Source: an uncultured Hungatella sp. (GTDB lineage: Bacteria > Bacillota > Clostridia > Lachnospirales > Lachnospiraceae). From it: a stretch of DNA of 64,000 bases. Every line of letters begins with the position of its first letter. The first letter of the stretch is position 1. Positions 16,377 through 24,380 of this stretch are shown in pieces. The stretch lies in the NCBI GenBank assembly GCA_949879795.1, contig CATLBR010000002.1:93107-157106 (forward strand), written 5' to 3'. The notes under the pieces are model-generated. The model saw nothing but the letters and a program-made list of their open reading frames with translations. It ran no database searches and had not been told where the DNA came from. The position numbers and the translations under genes were made by a program.

Positions 16377-17201
16377 CTACAGCTTTCCTCCGGAAGTCGC
16401 GATACCCTCGATGAACTGTTTCTGGAAGATCAGGTACAGAACAATCATCGGTATACAGGCAAGCAGAGAAGCTGCCATCAGCTGTGGATAGTTGCTGCTG
16501 TACTGGCCCTGCATCTTGGCAAGAGCGGCGGACAGAGGCATCACGTCTCTGTTACAGATCAGTGGCCACATCAGGTCTTTGTAGGCGAACACTGCTGTAA
16601 AGATTCCCAGGGCCACCATGGAGGACCGTGTTAACGGCGCCATGATGAACAGGAAGGTCTGGCCGATGTTGCAGCCATCCAGGCGGGCCGCCTCTTCCAG
16701 ATCTTTCGGAAGTCCCATGTAAGCCTGACGAAGCAGGAAGGTACCGAAAGCGGTCACCAGACCTGGGAAGATCAGGGCGAAGATGGTGTTGAGCATTCCC
16801 ATCTTGCTGACCATCAGGTACTGAGGAATGATGAAGATCTGGCCTGGCACCATCATCTGGAACAGAATCAGGGAGAACATAAAGTCTCTTCCCTTAAACT
16901 GCAGTCTGGCGAAAGCGTAACCTGCCAGTGTGGCTGTGAGAACCGCTGCGATAACACGACCGGCGATCAGCAGCAGAGTGTTAACGTAGAGTTCCATAAA
17001 GTTTAAGTTGTTGATAACCGTGGTAAAGCTCTCGGTCCTCCACACGCTGGGGAAGATCACGAAGGGAGACACGCTGGTTGCCTCTCCCATACTCTTGAAG
17101 GCAGTCAGTATCATCCACAGAAACGGCACTAACATGGTGATGGATACCAGAATCAGGATGACATGAATCAACGCTTGCATCATTTTCGCTCTTTGTTCCA
17201 T
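16377..17201 (-). CDS. Sugar ABC transporter permease, MalG type
   Basis: A 274-residue inner-membrane permease of the CUT1 group with six helices. The EAA loop that docks the ATPase reads LPKDLEEAARLDGCNIGQTF, matching the consensus EAAxxDGA...F. The N-terminal helix and the following WMILTAFKS are typical of MalG proteins. It pairs with the MalF-type permease encoded 15 bp upstream. Together with the lipoprotein it should import alpha-galactosides. No ATPase gene is in the window, so a shared MsmK-like ATPase is expected. Confidence 0.95.
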   Translation of the reverse strand: MEQRAKMMQALIHVILILVSITMLVPFLWMILTAFKSMGEATSVSPFVIFPSVWRTESFTTVINNLNFMELYVNTLLLIAGRVIAAVLTATLAGYAFARLQFKGRDFMFSLILFQMMVPGQIFIIPQYLMVSKMGMLNTIFALIFPGLVTAFGTFLLRQAYMGLPKDLEEAARLDGCNIGQTFLFIMAPLTRSSMVALGIFTAVFAYKDLMWPLICNRDVMPLSAALAKMQGQYSSNYPQLMAASLLACIPMIVLYLIFQKQFIEGIATSGGKL

Positions 17202-17216
17202 AGCGCTTCTCCTCTC

Positions 17217-18110
17217 CTAATTGTAGTATACCCACTTCTTCTGGGCGATCATCTGGAATACGGTTATTACCATAATAATGGCGATCAGCAGCACCACGAT
17301 AGTGGAGCCGTAGCCCTTGTTGTTCTCCACAAAAGAGTTCTGATAGAACAGGTACACAATAGACTGAGTCTTGTAGAGAGCCGGGTTGTTCTTATCCATT
17401 ACCATGAAGATCAGGTCAAATACCTGCAATCCTCCGATGACTCTGGTGATGGTCACAAAGAAGATGGTCGGGGACAGCAGGGGAACCGTAATGTTGAAGA
17501 ACTGATTGATTCCCGTGGCTCCGTCGATGCTGGCCGCCTCGTAGTAATCCCTGGGGATTTCCTGAAGGCCCGCCAAAAACAGCACCATATTGTAACCGAT
17601 GATGGACCAGATACCGATGACCGCGATGGCGAACACCGCGATGGCAGGATCAGAGATCCAGTTAATGTTGGTTCCGAAAATATGATTCAAAAGACCAAAC
17701 TCCGAGTTAAACAGCCATCTCCACACCATGGCGATAGCGGCGGGAGCCGCGACCATGGGAAGGAAGAAGATGGTACGATACGCGGACACGCCCATCATCT
17801 TGCGGTTTAAGAGTACCGCGAGAACCAGAGCGATGGCGATGGAGAAAGGCACCTCCACGATCGCGTACTTAAAGGTATTGATAACGGACTGCCATACTTC
17901 CGCGTCGCCGAACATCTTAATATAGTTGTCCAGGCCGATGAAGATATTTCCTTTTCCAAAATCTCCGGTCTTAAAAAAGCTCTGGTAGATGGTCTGGAAG
18001 ATGGGAATAATGTTCAGTATGATCAATCCCAGCATAGTGGGGAAGATAAACGCCCAGCCCCATACGAATTCATTGCGTTCTCTGGTAGTTCCTTTTTTAA
18101 TAGTACCCAC
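17217..18110 (-). CDS. Sugar ABC transporter permease, MalF type
   Basis: A 297-residue permease of the CUT1 group with six helices; the first reads FVWGWAFIFPTMLGLIILNI. The EAA loop is IPRDYYEAASIDGATGINQF. The start is GTG 18110 with an AGGGGTG ribosome site; there is no in-frame ATG close by. It lies between the binding protein and the MalG-type permease, with short gaps, and must form a heterodimer with the latter in the membrane. Confidence 0.95.
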   Translation of the reverse strand: MGTIKKGTTRERNEFVWGWAFIFPTMLGLIILNIIPIFQTIYQSFFKTGDFGKGNIFIGLDNYIKMFGDAEVWQSVINTFKYAIVEVPFSIAIALVLAVLLNRKMMGVSAYRTIFFLPMVAAPAAIAMVWRWLFNSEFGLLNHIFGTNINWISDPAIAVFAIAVIGIWSIIGYNMVLFLAGLQEIPRDYYEAASIDGATGINQFFNITVPLLSPTIFFVTITRVIGGLQVFDLIFMVMDKNNPALYKTQSIVYLFYQNSFVENNKGYGSTIVVLLIAIIMVITVFQMIAQKKWVYYN

Positions 18111-18139
18111 AACTTCACCCCTTTTCTATTGTCTCAGGA

Positions 18140-19420
18140 TTATTTCTCCTCAGCGATCTTCTCGTTCATGATAGCTGTGATGTTGGCACAGGCTGTCGCC
18201 ATATCCTCCTCGCCGTTCCAGGGCTTCTTCAGCTCTTCTACCATTGGATTCCACCATGCCAGAGTGCTCTTGGTAGAGGGACGGAACACAACATCATCCA
18301 TGGCCTCCAGGTAAGGAGTCAGATTGAACTTATCGGTATTGTTGACCCACTGATCCGATACGCCCTCGTAAGCTGCCATAGTAACGCCCAGTTCTGCCTG
18401 CTTCTGCTGCATATCCTTGGTAGTGAACCACTCGATCAGCTGATAAGCGCCTTCAGGATTCTTGGTACTCTTTGAGGCTGCCCAGCCAAGTCCGTTGTAC
18501 AGAGAAACGCTTCTTCCTGTCGCGGCGTCTTTTGGAAGTCTGGCCACATCGGCGTGCTCCGCGATATACTCGTTATCCTTAAATCCAGCTACCATCCAGG
18601 AACCCTGAGTGATCATAGCCACCTTACCGGAACCGAAGAGTACATCTGTACCGGTCTCAGACATAGTAGAAGCAGGAGGCATAACCGTATGTACCATCTT
18701 ATCTACAAATTCCATGGCAGCGATGGTCTTGGGATCGTCAAATCCTGACATACCCTGGTCGTTCAGCACGCATCCACCCATGGTATAAACGATGTTCATC
18801 CAGGTATCCTGCTCATTAGACGGGTTTGCCGCGAATCCATATACGCTTCCGTCATCCTTGGTCAGCTTCTGAGCGATCTCATAGAACTCATCCCAGGTCC
18901 AGCTTCCATCGGGATAAGGAATCCCTGCTTCATCAAACAGTGTCTTGTTGTACCAGACAGCGATGGTATCCATATCTTTTGGCAGAGCGTAGGTCTTACC
19001 CTCCCACTGATACATTGCTTTCAGATCCTCTGGGAACTTATCCATCTCCAGAACCGTGCTGGCCGCCACTTTGTCCGTAAGGTCCAACAGAATGTCGTTG
19101 GACATGTATTTCACCGCCTCGTTGGAGTGCATCCAGAACACATCCGGCATGTCTCCGCCGCTGGCACCCGCCTCAAGAAGAGTCCAGTAGCTGTTCCACT
19201 CGATGACCTGCACCTGAGCCGGAATTCCGGTGGCCTCCGTAAACGCGTTGCAGATCTCCTGAAGTCCCTTCTGCTGGCCGTTATCCCAGATGGCCACAGT
19301 CAATCCTGCTTTCGGATCTCCGCCTCCGGCGCTTCCGCCAGAACCACCACAACCAGCCAGACCTGTCACCGCCATTGCTGCTGTCAGACTCAGAGCTAAA
19401 ATCTTGTTACGTCTTTTCAT
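18140..19420 (-). CDS. Extracellular sugar-binding lipoprotein of an ABC transporter
   Basis: A 426-residue solute-binding protein of the bacterial family 1 (MalE-like) group. The signal peptide ends in the lipobox LAGC, with the lipidated residue at Cys24, followed by a Gly/Ser linker. The mature part has the usual two-lobe pattern: IWDNGQQKGLQEICNAFTEA, MPDVFWMHSNEAVKYM, DTIAVWYNKTLFDEAGIPYP and WTWDEFYEIAQKL. It is the first gene of the operon and should deliver alpha-galactosides such as raffinose or melibiose; the sugar is inferred from the GH36 gene. GGGAGG precedes ATG 19420. Confidence 0.95.
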   Translation of the reverse strand: MKRRNKILALSLTAAMAVTGLAGCGGSGGSAGGGDPKAGLTVAIWDNGQQKGLQEICNAFTEATGIPAQVQVIEWNSYWTLLEAGASGGDMPDVFWMHSNEAVKYMSNDILLDLTDKVAASTVLEMDKFPEDLKAMYQWEGKTYALPKDMDTIAVWYNKTLFDEAGIPYPDGSWTWDEFYEIAQKLTKDDGSVYGFAANPSNEQDTWMNIVYTMGGCVLNDQGMSGFDDPKTIAAMEFVDKMVHTVMPPASTMSETGTDVLFGSGKVAMITQGSWMVAGFKDNEYIAEHADVARLPKDAATGRSVSLYNGLGWAASKSTKNPEGAYQLIEWFTTKDMQQKQAELGVTMAAYEGVSDQWVNNTDKFNLTPYLEAMDDVVFRPSTKSTLAWWNPMVEELKKPWNGEEDMATACANITAIMNEKIAEEK

Positions 19421-19477
19421 CTTGCATTACCTCCCGTTTTCGTCATAATGACTTATTTTTTTAGCTATATTGCCTGA

Positions 19478-19509
19478 TTTGACATTAAGCGAATGAAACT
19501 CATGTCAAA
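19478..19509 (-). promoter_or_regulatory. Inverted repeat in the leader of the sugar operon
   Basis: TTTGACAT (19478-19485) and ATGTCAAA (19502-19509) are perfect inverted repeats 16 bp apart, just downstream of the probable transcription start. They could be a repressor site or a leader hairpin. A related repeat with arms ATTGACATC and GATGTCAAT occurs at 21783-21804. Confidence 0.4.
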
Positions 19510-19520
19510 TTGTTACTTAG

Positions 19521-19550
19521 ATTATAAGAAATATATAGGCATTTTGTACA
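19521..19550 (-). promoter_or_regulatory. Probable promoter of the alpha-galactoside operon
   Basis: On the minus strand TATAAT (19521-19526) is preceded, after 18 bp, by TGTACA (19545-19550), a poor -35 box. A weak -35 fits a promoter that depends on an activator. A second choice, TTACCT with TATATA, overlaps it, so the exact start site is uncertain. Confidence 0.45.
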
Positions 19551-19582
19551 TGGCAAGGTAATTTCATTTTTTCCATAAACCC

Positions 19583-19612
19583 TATGGTAAAATAAATCAT
19601 CATATGGTAAAA
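19583..19612 (-). promoter_or_regulatory. Tandem direct repeats, probable AraC-type operator
   Basis: The plus strand reads TATGGTAAAA at 19583-19592 and again at 19603-19612, a perfect 10-bp direct repeat with a 20-bp period (two helix turns). This is the layout expected for two AraC-family subunits bound side by side. It lies upstream of the operon promoter and in the gap that also serves the divergent araC-type genes. Confidence 0.6.
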
Positions 19613-19619
19613 TGTAAAC

Positions 19620-19815
19620 TAAATGAGCAGTGCGAAGACAAGTCGCGAGGCGGTTGCGTCGCGCTTGCGCGTAAGCAGACGGCTCGTGACTTGGCTTCAT
19701 GGGGCAAATGCCCCACAGCGAGATGGAGCGCAGCGTAATCGAGCTGCACTGCGGACTTCGCCTCCCACAACCAAGCGAAATAAAACCAGAAGGCATACGC
19801 ATCGCGTTTTTTCAA
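19620..19815. repeat. GC-rich extragenic repeat-like block
   Basis: About 195 bp of GC-rich, CG-dinucleotide-rich sequence sits abruptly between AT-rich flanks. It contains the hairpin TGGGGC/GCCCCA with an AAAT loop, and GCAGTGC near the left end matched by GCACTGC further right. Both strands are open in some frames, but the products are low in credibility and no start has a good ribosome site. It looks like an inserted repeat element between the operator and the AraC gene. Copy number cannot be tested from the window. Confidence 0.5.
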
Positions 19816-19880
19816 GCCACTCCACCTGCTCCCCCGTTTTATCTAATCATGTGTTTCAAATACTCTAAGGAGATGACATC

Positions 19881-20816
19881 ATGAGAAACATCAAGTACAC
19901 AGATTCCGCGCAATTCCAATGTCTCGAACACTTAAGAGAAGCCTTCATGGACCTTTATCTGGTTCACTGCGGCATCGAACACTGTCAACCTTCCCAGTAT
20001 CTGGGCCCTTCGGTTCGGGATGAATACATCATCCATTTTGTCCTGGAAGGCAAGGGAAACTACACCGTAGGCGGCATCACCTATTTTTTATCCAGCAATC
20101 AGATGTTTTTGATCAATCCCGGGGAGGAGGTGCGCTACGGTTCCGACGCGGACGAGCCCTGGACCTATGCCTGGATCGGATTTAACGGTATTCGGGCGTC
20201 GTCTACACTGAAAAACTGTGGCTTTTCAAAACAGTCTTATGTACTTCCTTTTAAAAATGAAGATGTTTTACTAGAACATATCTCCAATATACTCAGCTCT
20301 ACCCAACTGTCTCTCGCCAATGATTTAAAAAGAAACGCTTGCCTTTTGATGGTCTTTTCCTGCCTTATGGACAATTATAATCAGCTTTCTCAGCATCAAG
20401 TCAAAGGAAAAGAGGTCCGCTATGATTATGGAAGTAACGTGTATGTAGAACAGGCCATCGACTACATCAAATGGAATCACAGCAGGGGCATCAACGTGAC
20501 GGACATCGCCGATTATATCGGCATCAGTCGAACCTATTTAAACCATGTATTCCAGAAAGAACTGGGCATCTCTTCCCAGAAATTTCTCATGGATTTTCGT
20601 CTCCACAAGGCCGCAAGCCTTCTGATTTCCTCCGATCTGCCGGTGACAGAGGTATCCGCCGAAGTTGGATACGACGATTCCCTGGCCTTTTCCAAAGCCT
20701 TCAAGAAAAAATTCGGTCTCAGCCCGAAAAATTACCGCAGCCACAAAGAAACTATGGACCGTTTTACTGTCAAGCAGCCCTCTACAAATGAGTTTCCTGA
20801 TTTAAGCAAACCATAG
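19881..20816 (+). CDS. AraC family regulator 1 of the alpha-galactoside locus
   Basis: A 311-residue regulator with an N-terminal cupin-like sugar-binding domain (about 1-150; HFVLEGKGNYTVGGITYFL and MFLINPGEEVRYG are the barrel strands) and a C-terminal pair of helix-turn-helix motifs (about 200-295; NVTDIADYIGISRTYLNHVF, then PVTEVSAEVGYDDSLAFSKA and FKKKFGLSPKNYR). AAGGAG precedes the ATG by about 10 bp. It is divergent from the transporter operon and is the best candidate to bind the 20-bp-spaced repeats there. A second AraC gene follows after 17 bp. Confidence 0.95.
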   Translation: MRNIKYTDSAQFQCLEHLREAFMDLYLVHCGIEHCQPSQYLGPSVRDEYIIHFVLEGKGNYTVGGITYFLSSNQMFLINPGEEVRYGSDADEPWTYAWIGFNGIRASSTLKNCGFSKQSYVLPFKNEDVLLEHISNILSSTQLSLANDLKRNACLLMVFSCLMDNYNQLSQHQVKGKEVRYDYGSNVYVEQAIDYIKWNHSRGINVTDIADYIGISRTYLNHVFQKELGISSQKFLMDFRLHKAASLLISSDLPVTEVSAEVGYDDSLAFSKAFKKKFGLSPKNYRSHKETMDRFTVKQPSTNEFPDLSKP

Positions 20817-20833
20817 CAGCAGGTGAGTGAATT

Positions 20834-21715
20834 ATGGAACAATCTCTTGTACTTCAGCTTCCCAACCGCCAAATTCAGGATTTTTACCTGTGTTTCTGCG
20901 GTTACGCCAAATGCGAACCCCTCCACACCCCTGGATATGGTGTGCGTCCCAACTACGTGATTCACTATGTTTTGGACGGCGAGGGAGAGTACCGCGTAGA
21001 CAATGAAACTTTTCATATTGCAGCTGGGCAGGGCTTCATCATTGAGCCCAATATGCTAACTTTTTATCAGGCCAGCCGTGAAAACCCCTGGTCTTATGTG
21101 TGGGTAGGCTTCTCCGGCCCCCGGGCTCCGGAATATCTGTCCTATCTGGGTTTTAACCACAATCATCTGATTTTTAAGAGTTCCGAGTCGGAACGAATTC
21201 GAGACCTAGTATTCCAGATGCTTCGTTCCAACCAGAACAGCCCTAAGAACGAATTTTATCTCCATGGATTATTTTTTGAATTTTTCTCATGTCTTATAGA
21301 TGAGAATGCTCCCAGACAGCAGGAAGATTTAGACAGAGACAGAGAGACTACAAACCGCTATTTAAGAGAAGCTATATCCTACATTCAGCAGAATTTCCAT
21401 CAGGGGCTGCGGGTGTCGGACCTGGCAGACCACGTGGCTGTGAGCAGGGGATATCTCTATCAGATTTTTAACGAGACTCTGGGCATGTCCCCCAAACAGT
21501 ACCTGACCAATTTCTGCATGACCAGGGCCACAGAGCTTTTGACACTGAACAATGAACCGGTAGAGGTGGTTGCCCGCAAGTGCGGCTACCCCAACCCGGT
21601 GGCTTTCTCCGCCCTGTTTCGAAAGCGCATGGGAGTGTCCCCGACTCAGTACAGAAATGAGCTGTCAGCATCCCACCGTGACAGGCTTAAGAAAGAATTG
21701 GAGAGTCTTCAGTAG
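20834..21715 (+). CDS. AraC family regulator 2 of the alpha-galactoside locus
   Basis: A 293-residue AraC protein with the same build as its neighbour: an N-terminal cupin (HYVLDGEGEYRVDNETFHI, GQGFIIEPN) and C-terminal helix-turn-helix pair (GLRVSDLADHVAVSRGYLYQ, then VARKCGYPNPVAFSALFRKR). The two are clearly related but not close copies, so each may see a different signal or promoter. It ends 187 bp before the stop of the second, convergent alpha-galactosidase gene, whose promoter is more than 2 kb away at the far end. Confidence 0.94.
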   Translation: MEQSLVLQLPNRQIQDFYLCFCGYAKCEPLHTPGYGVRPNYVIHYVLDGEGEYRVDNETFHIAAGQGFIIEPNMLTFYQASRENPWSYVWVGFSGPRAPEYLSYLGFNHNHLIFKSSESERIRDLVFQMLRSNQNSPKNEFYLHGLFFEFFSCLIDENAPRQQEDLDRDRETTNRYLREAISYIQQNFHQGLRVSDLADHVAVSRGYLYQIFNETLGMSPKQYLTNFCMTRATELLTLNNEPVEVVARKCGYPNPVAFSALFRKRMGVSPTQYRNELSASHRDRLKKELESLQ

Positions 21716-21782
21716 CGTGACTGAGAGACACCTGTGAAAGAGGTGAAAAATGCCCAACGGTGCGGAAATCCTTAAAAACAGT

Positions 21783-21804
21783 ATTGACATCTCCGGATGT
21801 CAAT
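21783..21804. other. Inverted repeat with tetraloop between convergent genes
   Basis: ATTGACATC and GATGTCAAT form a perfect 9-bp stem with a TCCG loop. It has no T-run and lies between the AraC 2 stop and the GH36 stop. Its arms resemble those of the inverted repeat at 19478-19509. Confidence 0.4.
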
Positions 21805-21849
21805 CTCACAGATATGGACGAAAAAAAGAATATACAGTTGACACATATG

Positions 21850-21889
21850 ACCCTGCCCGCCCCCACCTGTGGTGATGGACGGACAGGGT
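21850..21889. terminator. Long imperfect hairpin between convergent AraC and GH36 genes
   Basis: ACCCTG at 21850 pairs with CAGGGT ending at 21889; inside, CCG/CGG and CACC/GGTG extend the stem with two C-A mismatches. It lies 12 bp beyond the GH36 stop on the minus strand. No T-run follows on either strand, so it may slow rather than end transcription. Confidence 0.4.
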
Positions 21890-21901
21890 TCGCTGCAGGT
21901 C

Positions 21902-24118
21902 TTATGACTCCGCTTTCAACACATAGATCTTAGACCAAAAATCAGTGCAGTAATCACCCGGAAACGCCTGCCCTGCCGACGCGTCGCTGGTGACCAGTCC
22001 GGCGTTCATCAGTTCATCTCCGTAGAACCACTCGTTCTTCTCCTCCACCCGATAACGCACATCCGGCAGAAGGCCCTGTAGTTTCATTCTCCGGAACTCG
22101 CAGTTCACATCGTTGAGAATCTTGTAATATCCTACAACAGCCGTCTTCTTATCCTCGGAGACTGCCATCCACGCGGCAATATTGTGTTCGAACGGACTCT
22201 GGAGGCGGTAAAAGGTTCCAAACTGAATTACCTCCCGGTACTGCTTCATAAAGGCAATCTGTTTCCTTACGGTCTCTCTCTCTTCTGCCGACAGTTTCTG
22301 CAGATCCAACTCGTATCCAAAAGCTCCAAAGTAAGCCACATTTCCTCTGGTCTCAAGAGGCGTGAACCGGAACAGCTGGTGGTTGGGCACTGCAGACACA
22401 TGAGCACCCATGCTCACCACCGGGTAGCCGAAAGAAGTGCCGTACTGAATCTTAATCCTCTCCACCGCGTCCGAATCATCGCTGGTCCAGCACTGGGGTG
22501 CGTAGAACAGCATACCCGCATCGAATCTGGCTCCGCCGCTGGCGCAAGACTCAAATAAAATCTCGGGAAAATTTTGAATCAGTCTCTCATACAGGCTGTA
22601 AACCCCCAAAATATACCGGTGAAATATCTCTCCCTGGCGGTCAGCCGGAAATGCCTCGGAATAACATTCTGTGATAGACCGGTTCATGTCCCATTTAATA
22701 TAGGAAACTTTCGACTCCGCAAGTATCCTGGCTATCATGTCATAGATATAATCTACCACTTCTTTCCTTGAAAAATCGAGAACCAGCTGGTTTCTGCCCT
22801 GAGAACTGGTTCGCCCCGGCGTGTGGAGGGCCCAGTCCGGATGTGCCCTGTATAAATCGCTGTCCGGGTTTACCATCTCCAGCTCCACCCATAGACCAAA
22901 TTTCAATCCCAGCTCTTCGATCTTTTCAGAGAGACCCTTGATTCCCCTGGGCAGTCTCTCTCTGTTGGCATACCAATCCCCCAGCCCGCTGGAGTCGCTG
23001 CTCCTCTCGCCAAACCATCCGTCATCCAGCACGAACAGTTCTACCCCGTCCTCCTTGGCGGCTCTGGCGATATTCACCAGCTTCTCCTCGTTAAAATCAA
23101 AATAGGTTGCCTCCCAGTTGTTCAGAAGCACCGGCCGCGTCTTATCTCTCCAAACTCCCCTGGCAAGACGGGTGCGGTAGAGGTGATGGAAGGTCTGGCT
23201 CATTCCGTTGAGACCTTTGTCAGAATAGACCATCACCGCCTCCGGTGTCTGAAAGCTCTCCCACGGCTCCAGCTTCCATGTGAAGGCAAAAGGGTTGATT
23301 CCCATCATCACCCGGGTCACGTTGTAAGTGTCAACCTCCGCCTGAGCCAGGAAGTTGCCGCTGTAAACCAGAGAAAATCCCATAACATCCCCCTGGAATT
23401 CGTCTGCAGTGGGACGTTTTAACACGATAAACGGATTGTGGTTGTGACTGGAATGCCCCCTGGTACTGCCCACCGCCTGAATCCCCTGCTCCAGACGGCG
23501 GGTTTTCACCTGCCTCTCCCTGGACCAGGCCCCTGAGAACTGTATCCAATCATAATCACAGTCCGGCAAATCCAGGCACATGCTCATGGCTCTGGAGATG
23601 TGAACCGCCTTGCCGGAAGGATTCTCAAATCTTGCACTCCTGGCTACAGCCGCTTCCCCGTTAAAGATGGAGTAGAGAAGAACCAGTTTTATGTTCAGCA
23701 GCTTGTCCCTCAGAGTGAGCTCCAGAGTGTCCGCCTCCGACCCATCCTCCGTATAGGTGGCAGGAAGGCCTTCCAGAACCGGTTTTCCCTGGAATATGCG
23801 GTAAGATTCATATGTAAAGTTCGTCAGCCTGCTTCCGTTGTCCTGAAGAATTTCCAGGGCAGGAAGTCGGAAATCCGTGGTCCCATAGGCAGGATACTCC
23901 TGGCGGACATGCTCCAGAGAAAAGCCGAAATCCTGCTGCAAAGCCGTCATGGGACGGTTGGCAAGTTCCAGATAATATCCAAAACTCTCTCTGTCATGAA
24001 TCCTTTTTCCGAAATAAAGCTGGCCCAGCTGGCCGTTTCCCAAAATTTTTATTATATAACTGATGCTGTCATTATACAGGTGAAATTCTCTTGACGACTC
24101 GTGAAAGACAATGCTCAT
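21902..24118 (-). CDS. Alpha-galactosidase, GH36 (second copy)
   Basis: A 738-residue cytoplasmic GH36 enzyme, paralogue of the one at 13364-15586. Motifs match in order: NNWEATYFDFNEEKL, FVLDDGWFG, GLKFGLWVELEM, YIKWDMNRSI with the nucleophile Asp, and WTSDDSDAVERI with the acid/base Asp. At one site it reads WVELEM where the first copy has WLEPEM, so substrate choice may differ slightly. ATG 24118 has GGAGG 8 bp upstream; a TTG in frame at 24133 is less likely. A TATAAT lies about 40 bp before the start, so it has its own promoter. No transporter gene is attached. Confidence 0.95.
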   Translation of the reverse strand: MSIVFHESSREFHLYNDSISYIIKILGNGQLGQLYFGKRIHDRESFGYYLELANRPMTALQQDFGFSLEHVRQEYPAYGTTDFRLPALEILQDNGSRLTNFTYESYRIFQGKPVLEGLPATYTEDGSEADTLELTLRDKLLNIKLVLLYSIFNGEAAVARSARFENPSGKAVHISRAMSMCLDLPDCDYDWIQFSGAWSRERQVKTRRLEQGIQAVGSTRGHSSHNHNPFIVLKRPTADEFQGDVMGFSLVYSGNFLAQAEVDTYNVTRVMMGINPFAFTWKLEPWESFQTPEAVMVYSDKGLNGMSQTFHHLYRTRLARGVWRDKTRPVLLNNWEATYFDFNEEKLVNIARAAKEDGVELFVLDDGWFGERSSDSSGLGDWYANRERLPRGIKGLSEKIEELGLKFGLWVELEMVNPDSDLYRAHPDWALHTPGRTSSQGRNQLVLDFSRKEVVDYIYDMIARILAESKVSYIKWDMNRSITECYSEAFPADRQGEIFHRYILGVYSLYERLIQNFPEILFESCASGGARFDAGMLFYAPQCWTSDDSDAVERIKIQYGTSFGYPVVSMGAHVSAVPNHQLFRFTPLETRGNVAYFGAFGYELDLQKLSAEERETVRKQIAFMKQYREVIQFGTFYRLQSPFEHNIAAWMAVSEDKKTAVVGYYKILNDVNCEFRRMKLQGLLPDVRYRVEEKNEWFYGDELMNAGLVTSDASAGQAFPGDYCTDFWSKIYVLKAES

Positions 24119-24380
24119 ATAACAATCCTCCAAATAAAAATTTATCCCTATTATAATCGAAAACCTCTAAAAGGGAAAGTGTTTATATGTAGGACAAGTT
24201 ATCGAAAATGTCAGATTTAAATGTATAAATCCTCCAAACCTTAACGATTTGTAAGAATCCAGTCAGCAAATATTCATTCCCACCCTCTATGATTAAAAAC
24301 AGTCAAAGGCTCCTGCCTTTAAAACGCGCGCGGAAACAAATCTCACAAAATTTACAACAACTAAGAAAAGAGGGGTTCAA

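Noticed and set aside
19623..19868. 81-codon frame in the GC-rich block, and minus-strand partners
   Set aside because: No ribosome site, odd composition, and both strands open; best seen as part of a repeat.
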